Positions 13,811 to 16,254 of a stretch of DNA of 16,254 bases are shown here, one piece after another. Below the pieces are notes generated by a model. That model was given only the letters and a program-made list of their open reading frames with translations. It did not search any database and had not been told where the DNA came from. The DNA comes from GCA-020352575 sp964600365. GTDB lineage: Bacteria; Actinomycetota; Acidimicrobiia; Spongiisociales; JAENVV01. Where the stretch lies: positions 1 through 16,254 of the forward strand of contig CAZRJG010000049.1 of the NCBI GenBank assembly GCA_964600365.1, given 5' to 3'. Both the position numbers and the translations under genes were made by a program. How positions within the stretch are numbered: position 1 is the stretch's first letter; each line of letters opens with the position of its first letter.

Positions 13811-15645
13811 CAGTCCGGGCTCTCGTAGGCGTCGATGAGGCCCCGGTAGGCCGGGAGCCGGCTGTAGAGCTCGTCGTGGGTCCCACGATCGGTCACCCGG
13901 CCGTCCTGGACGAAGATCACCTCGTCGGCGAGGACGATCGAGGAACGCCGGTAGGCGACGATCACGACCGTGGTGTCGAGTTCGGCAAGGCCGTCGAGGA
14001 TGGCGCCCTCCACCGAGGGGTCCACTGCGGAGGTGGCGTCGTCGAGGATGAGCAGGCGCGGCGCCCGGATGAGGGCTCGGGCAAGCGCGATGCGCTGGCG
14101 CTGGCCGCCGGAGAGCGAGGTGCCGCGCTCCCCCACGTGTGTCTCATACCCCTCCGGCAGTTCCCTGATGAATGCGTCCGCTTGGGCGAGTGTGGCTGCG
14201 GCGACGATCTCCTCCATGGGGTGGTCGCCGCCGAGTGTGATGTTGTTGGCGATGGTGTCATCGAAGAGGAAGGCCTCCTGGAAGACGATCGCCGTGTTCT
14301 CCGCGAGGGCATCTCGATCGAGTTCGGCGAGGCCGTGCCCGTCGAGGCTGACGCAGCCCGAGTTCGGATCGAAGAGCCGCACCATGAGCTGGGCGATCGT
14401 CGACTTCCCGGAGCCGGTGGGCCCGACCATGGCGACGGTCTTGCCGGGCGACACCTCGAGGCTGATCGATTCGATACCCCGCCGTTCGTCCTCGGCGTCG
14501 GCGACGGCCGCGTCGGTGAGGTCGGCCCCCTCGGAGGTCGGATAGCGGTAGCGGACCCCTTCGGCCTGGGCGCCTGCCCCGGTGCCGTTCCCGGACACCA
14601 TGGTCGAGCCGTAGCCGACCGATTCCTTCTCCTGGAGGATGGACTCGATGCGGTCCATGCCCGCGACCGCCATCGGCAGTTGCCCGAGGAGCCAGGAGAA
14701 CACACGCATCGGCCCGGCGACGAGCCCGAAGAGGTAGGCGAAGGTGACGAGGGTGCCTGCGGTGATGAGGCCCTGGTCGACGCGCCAGGCGCCCACCGTG
14801 AGCACGGCGAGGATGCCGAGGCTGGGGATCGACTCCACGAGCGGATCGAAGGCGGCACGGAGCCGACCGACGTCGACCATGCGGTCGCGGAGGGCGTCGG
14901 AGCGTTCCCCGAAGCGACCGACCTCTTCGTCCTCTCGGCCGAGGGTCTTCACGACGAGTGCGGCGTCGAAGGACTCGTGGGCGATCTCTGCCACCTCGGC
15001 TCGGATCCGCTGGGCGCTCGCTGCGACGATGCGCATCTTGCGTTGGAACATGTAGTTGACGATGGCGATCGCCGGGAGCATGAGCAGTCCGACGATGGCC
15101 AGGAAGGGATCGGTGAGCACGAGGAGTACCGCCGTCACGAGCACCATCACGACGACGCCGAAGGCCATCGGGAGCGGTGCTGCGATCCTGCTCGACGCCT
15201 CGACGTCCGAGTTGACGTTCGACAGCAGTTGCCCGGTGGGGTGGCGTCGGTGCCACTCGATGGGCAGGGAGAGGTAGCGATCGGTGACGGCCACGCGGTC
15301 GACCTGCTGGAGGCGGGCGTCGGCCTGGTAGGCGCCGTCTCGGCGGAGGCCGATGCCCACCGCGCGGATCATGCTCACGCCGAGGAGCGCTGCGCCTGCG
15401 CCGGCGAGCAAGGCGGTGGAGACGTCCCCCGACCGGACGGAGGGCACGAGGACCTCGTCGGTCACCCAGCCGATCACATAGGACGAGGCGATCGTCGCGA
15501 TGGCGAAGAGGAGGCTTCCGAAGAAGCCGATGAAGAACTCCCGCCGGGCGCGACCGAGTTGCCGTTTGACGAGATCCCACCCACGGCCGAGGAGCTGGAG
15601 ATCCGAGCCGCGAGCATGCTCGAGCACTTCGTCGGGTGAGGACAT
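13810..15645 (-). CDS. ABC exporter subunit A (membrane and ATPase fused), degenerate Walker B and H-loop
   Basis: This 611-residue half-transporter is the first gene of a two-gene operon. A type IV exporter membrane domain (about 35-340) precedes the ATPase domain (about 365-605). Walker A is GPTGSGKST (408-416, K414), the Q-loop is FQEAFLFDD, and the signature is a canonical LSGGQ (511-515). The catalytic Glu after Walker B is Asp (LILDDATSAVD, D535 and D536), and the switch His is Tyr (VIVAYRRSS, Y565). The nucleotide site built from its own Walker motifs should hydrolyse poorly, while its signature completes the partner's active site. An acidic, Ala-rich stretch of about 20 residues follows the A-loop (RYRYP). 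The ATG at 15645 is chosen because TAGCCT lies 7 nt upstream; an in-frame TTG at 15669 would overlap that promoter. Confidence 0.93.
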   Translation of the reverse strand: MSSPDEVLEHARGSDLQLLGRGWDLVKRQLGRARREFFIGFFGSLLFAIATIASSYVIGWVTDEVLVPSVRSGDVSTALLAGAGAALLGVSMIRAVGIGLRRDGAYQADARLQQVDRVAVTDRYLSLPIEWHRRHPTGQLLSNVNSDVEASSRIAAPLPMAFGVVVMVLVTAVLLVLTDPFLAIVGLLMLPAIAIVNYMFQRKMRIVAASAQRIRAEVAEIAHESFDAALVVKTLGREDEEVGRFGERSDALRDRMVDVGRLRAAFDPLVESIPSLGILAVLTVGAWRVDQGLITAGTLVTFAYLFGLVAGPMRVFSWLLGQLPMAVAGMDRIESILQEKESVGYGSTMVSGNGTGAGAQAEGVRYRYPTSEGADLTDAAVADAEDERRGIESISLEVSPGKTVAMVGPTGSGKSTIAQLMVRLFDPNSGCVSLDGHGLAELDRDALAENTAIVFQEAFLFDDTIANNITLGGDHPMEEIVAAATLAQADAFIRELPEGYETHVGERGTSLSGGQRQRIALARALIRAPRLLILDDATSAVDPSVEGAILDGLAELDTTVVIVAYRRSSIVLADEVIFVQDGRVTDRGTHDELYSRLPAYRGLIDAYESPD

Positions 15646-15652
15646 GACACCG

Positions 15653-15658
15653 AGGCTA
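15653..15658 (-). promoter_or_regulatory. -10 box of the ABC exporter operon (leaderless)
   Basis: TAGCCT on the minus strand ends 7 nt before the ATG at 15645. No Shine-Dalgarno sequence is present and no clear -35 is seen. Confidence 0.5.
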
Positions 15659-15710
15659 CGGCGCTGCAATCGATAGCGGACGTAGCGACCCGTGCGACTG
15701 GATTGTGAAC

Positions 15711-15755
15711 TTGGTCATCATCCTGGCGAATCCCTAACCTCCGGGCCGGAAGGAG
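15711..15755 (+). promoter_or_regulatory. Promoter and ribosome binding site of nuoA
   Basis: TTGGTC (15711-15716) and TAACCT (15735-15740) are spaced 18 bp apart. Transcription from about 15747 would leave a leader of about 20 nt carrying GGAAGGAG (15748-15755), 10 nt before the ATG at 15766. Unlike the other first genes in the window, this operon uses a strong Shine-Dalgarno sequence. Confidence 0.55.
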
Positions 15756-15765
15756 CCTCCTGCCG

Positions 15766-16179
15766 ATGGACCTCGCCTCGTATCTACCGATCGTCGTCAT
15801 GCTCGTGCTGGCGGTCGGCTTCGTCCTGATCAGCGTCCTGCTCGGACGCTGGATCTCCAATCGCGGTCCGGCGAGCGCAGAGAAGCTGGCGCCCTACGAG
15901 TGCGGCATCGTCCCCGAGGTGGAGCCCTCCCAGCGGTTCCCCGTCAAGTTCTACGTCGTCGCCATGCTCTTCGTCATCTTCGACGTGGAGATCATCTTCC
16001 TCTTCGCCTGGGCGGCGAACTTCCCAGAGTTGCAGTGGTACGGGGTGGCCACTGTCGGAGTCTTCACGCTCTTCGTCCTCGAGACGCTCGCCTACGTGTG
16101 GAAGCGGGGGGCGCTCGACTGGAACGTCCGCAAGCGGGAACGCCGATTCGCCACGACGAGCTACGAGGAGGCTGCGTAG
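15766..16179 (+). CDS. nuoA: NADH-quinone oxidoreductase subunit A
   Basis: NuoA is a small membrane subunit of respiratory complex I, at the junction between the peripheral and membrane arms, and contributes to quinone-coupled proton pumping. The 137-residue protein has three hydrophobic segments (about 7-27, 65-85 and 92-112). It carries the family hallmark YECG (residues 43-46) in the loop after the first helix, then RFPVKFYVVAMLFVIFDVE, whose acidic residues lie at the end of the second helix. The basic C-terminus (KRGALDWNVRKRERR) is normal. The strong Shine-Dalgarno sequence fixes the start. Its TAG stop overlaps the GTG of the next gene by one base, as expected for the nuo operon. Confidence 0.97.
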   Translation: MDLASYLPIVVMLVLAVGFVLISVLLGRWISNRGPASAEKLAPYECGIVPEVEPSQRFPVKFYVVAMLFVIFDVEIIFLFAWAANFPELQWYGVATVGVFTLFVLETLAYVWKRGALDWNVRKRERRFATTSYEEAA

Positions 16180-16254
16180 TGGCGCACAACTCGACCCCTT
16201 CGTCGGTCATCACGACGAGGCTCGACAAGGCAGCCGAGGCGGTCCGCGGCCTCC
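16179..16254 (+). CDS. nuoB: NADH-quinone oxidoreductase subunit B, N-terminal fragment
   Basis: An open frame starts at the GTG overlapping the nuoA stop (TAGTG) and runs off the window after 25 codons. The visible peptide contains SSVITTRLDKAAEAVRGL, which fits the start of NuoB (a short variable lead, then VLTT and an amphipathic helix before the conserved ACC-containing core). Gene order nuoA-nuoB supports this. The iron-sulfur cluster cysteines lie beyond the window, so the call rests on position and a weak match. Confidence 0.65.
   Translation, partial: MAHNSTPSSVITTRLDKAAEAVRGL

Noticed and set aside
12255..13886. A 543-codon minus-strand frame overlapping both ABC genes in another reading frame
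   Set aside because: Arg/Pro/His-rich shadow translation; the correct frames contain intact Walker, signature and switch motifs.
13876..15639. A 587-codon open frame on the plus strand opposite ABC subunit A
   Set aside because: Its translation is a low-complexity Asp/Glu/Gly/His-rich sequence typical of the antisense of a GC-rich gene, while the minus-strand frame carries every ABC motif.
15646..15669. TTG at 15669 as start of ABC subunit A
   Set aside because: The eight extra codons overlap the TAGCCT box, and no Shine-Dalgarno sequence precedes the TTG.
1..16254. tRNA or rRNA genes, CRISPR arrays, insertion sequences, phage genes
   Set aside because: Read through for repeated units, transposase motifs and conserved RNA sequences; nothing was seen, and there is no gene-free stretch over 300 bases to hold them.

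Overview
The window is high-GC DNA (roughly two thirds G+C by eye) that is almost fully coding. Strong third-position G/C bias opens long spurious frames opposite most genes. Gene content points to an actinobacterium: an N-terminal-GNAT acyl-CoA ligase fusion, an RsbV/RsbW/PP2C partner-switching set, a heterodimeric ABC exporter, and nuoA-nuoB. Most first genes also carry a TANNNT box 6-7 nt before the start codon, the signature of leaderless transcription common in Actinomycetota. A deep-branching class such as Acidimicrobiia is a guess; no rRNA or other phylogenetic marker is present.

Layout. 1-2289: a D-2-hydroxyglutarate dehydrogenase-like flavoprotein (minus, cut by the window edge) is divergent from a pirin (plus), with a cluster of GTCAA half-sites between them. 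2302-4152: a nucleoside hydrolase (minus) is divergent from a ribokinase-family kinase (plus). 4149-4382: a 77-residue membrane protein (minus). 4452-7190: a 912-residue GNAT/ADP-forming acyl-CoA synthetase fusion. 7227-9266: an apparent operon of anti-sigma-factor antagonist, anti-sigma kinase and cNMP-fold/PP2C phosphatase. 9263-9997: a divergent arginase-fold protein (minus). 10125-11148: a multi-pass membrane protein broken by one extra base. 11189-11818: protein-L-isoaspartate methyltransferase (minus). 12002-15645: two overlapping ABC exporter subunits (minus). 15766-16254: nuoA and the start of nuoB.

How the genes fit together. The nucleoside hydrolase and sugar kinase would release ribose and phosphorylate it. 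The partner-switching proteins form a complete phosphorylation cycle (substrate, kinase, phosphatase), but no sigma factor lies nearby, so its output is unknown. The two ABC subunits have complementary degenerate and canonical nucleotide sites and should form an asymmetric heterodimer. nuoA-nuoB begin the respiratory complex I operon.

Points most worth following: the leaderless promoters; the arginase-fold protein lacking several substrate residues of arginases; the cNMP-fold phosphatase lacking the phosphate-binding Arg; the acyl-CoA ligase/acetyltransferase fusion that keeps its phospho-His; and the single-base frameshift near 10490. No mobile elements, CRISPR arrays, tRNAs or rRNAs were seen.
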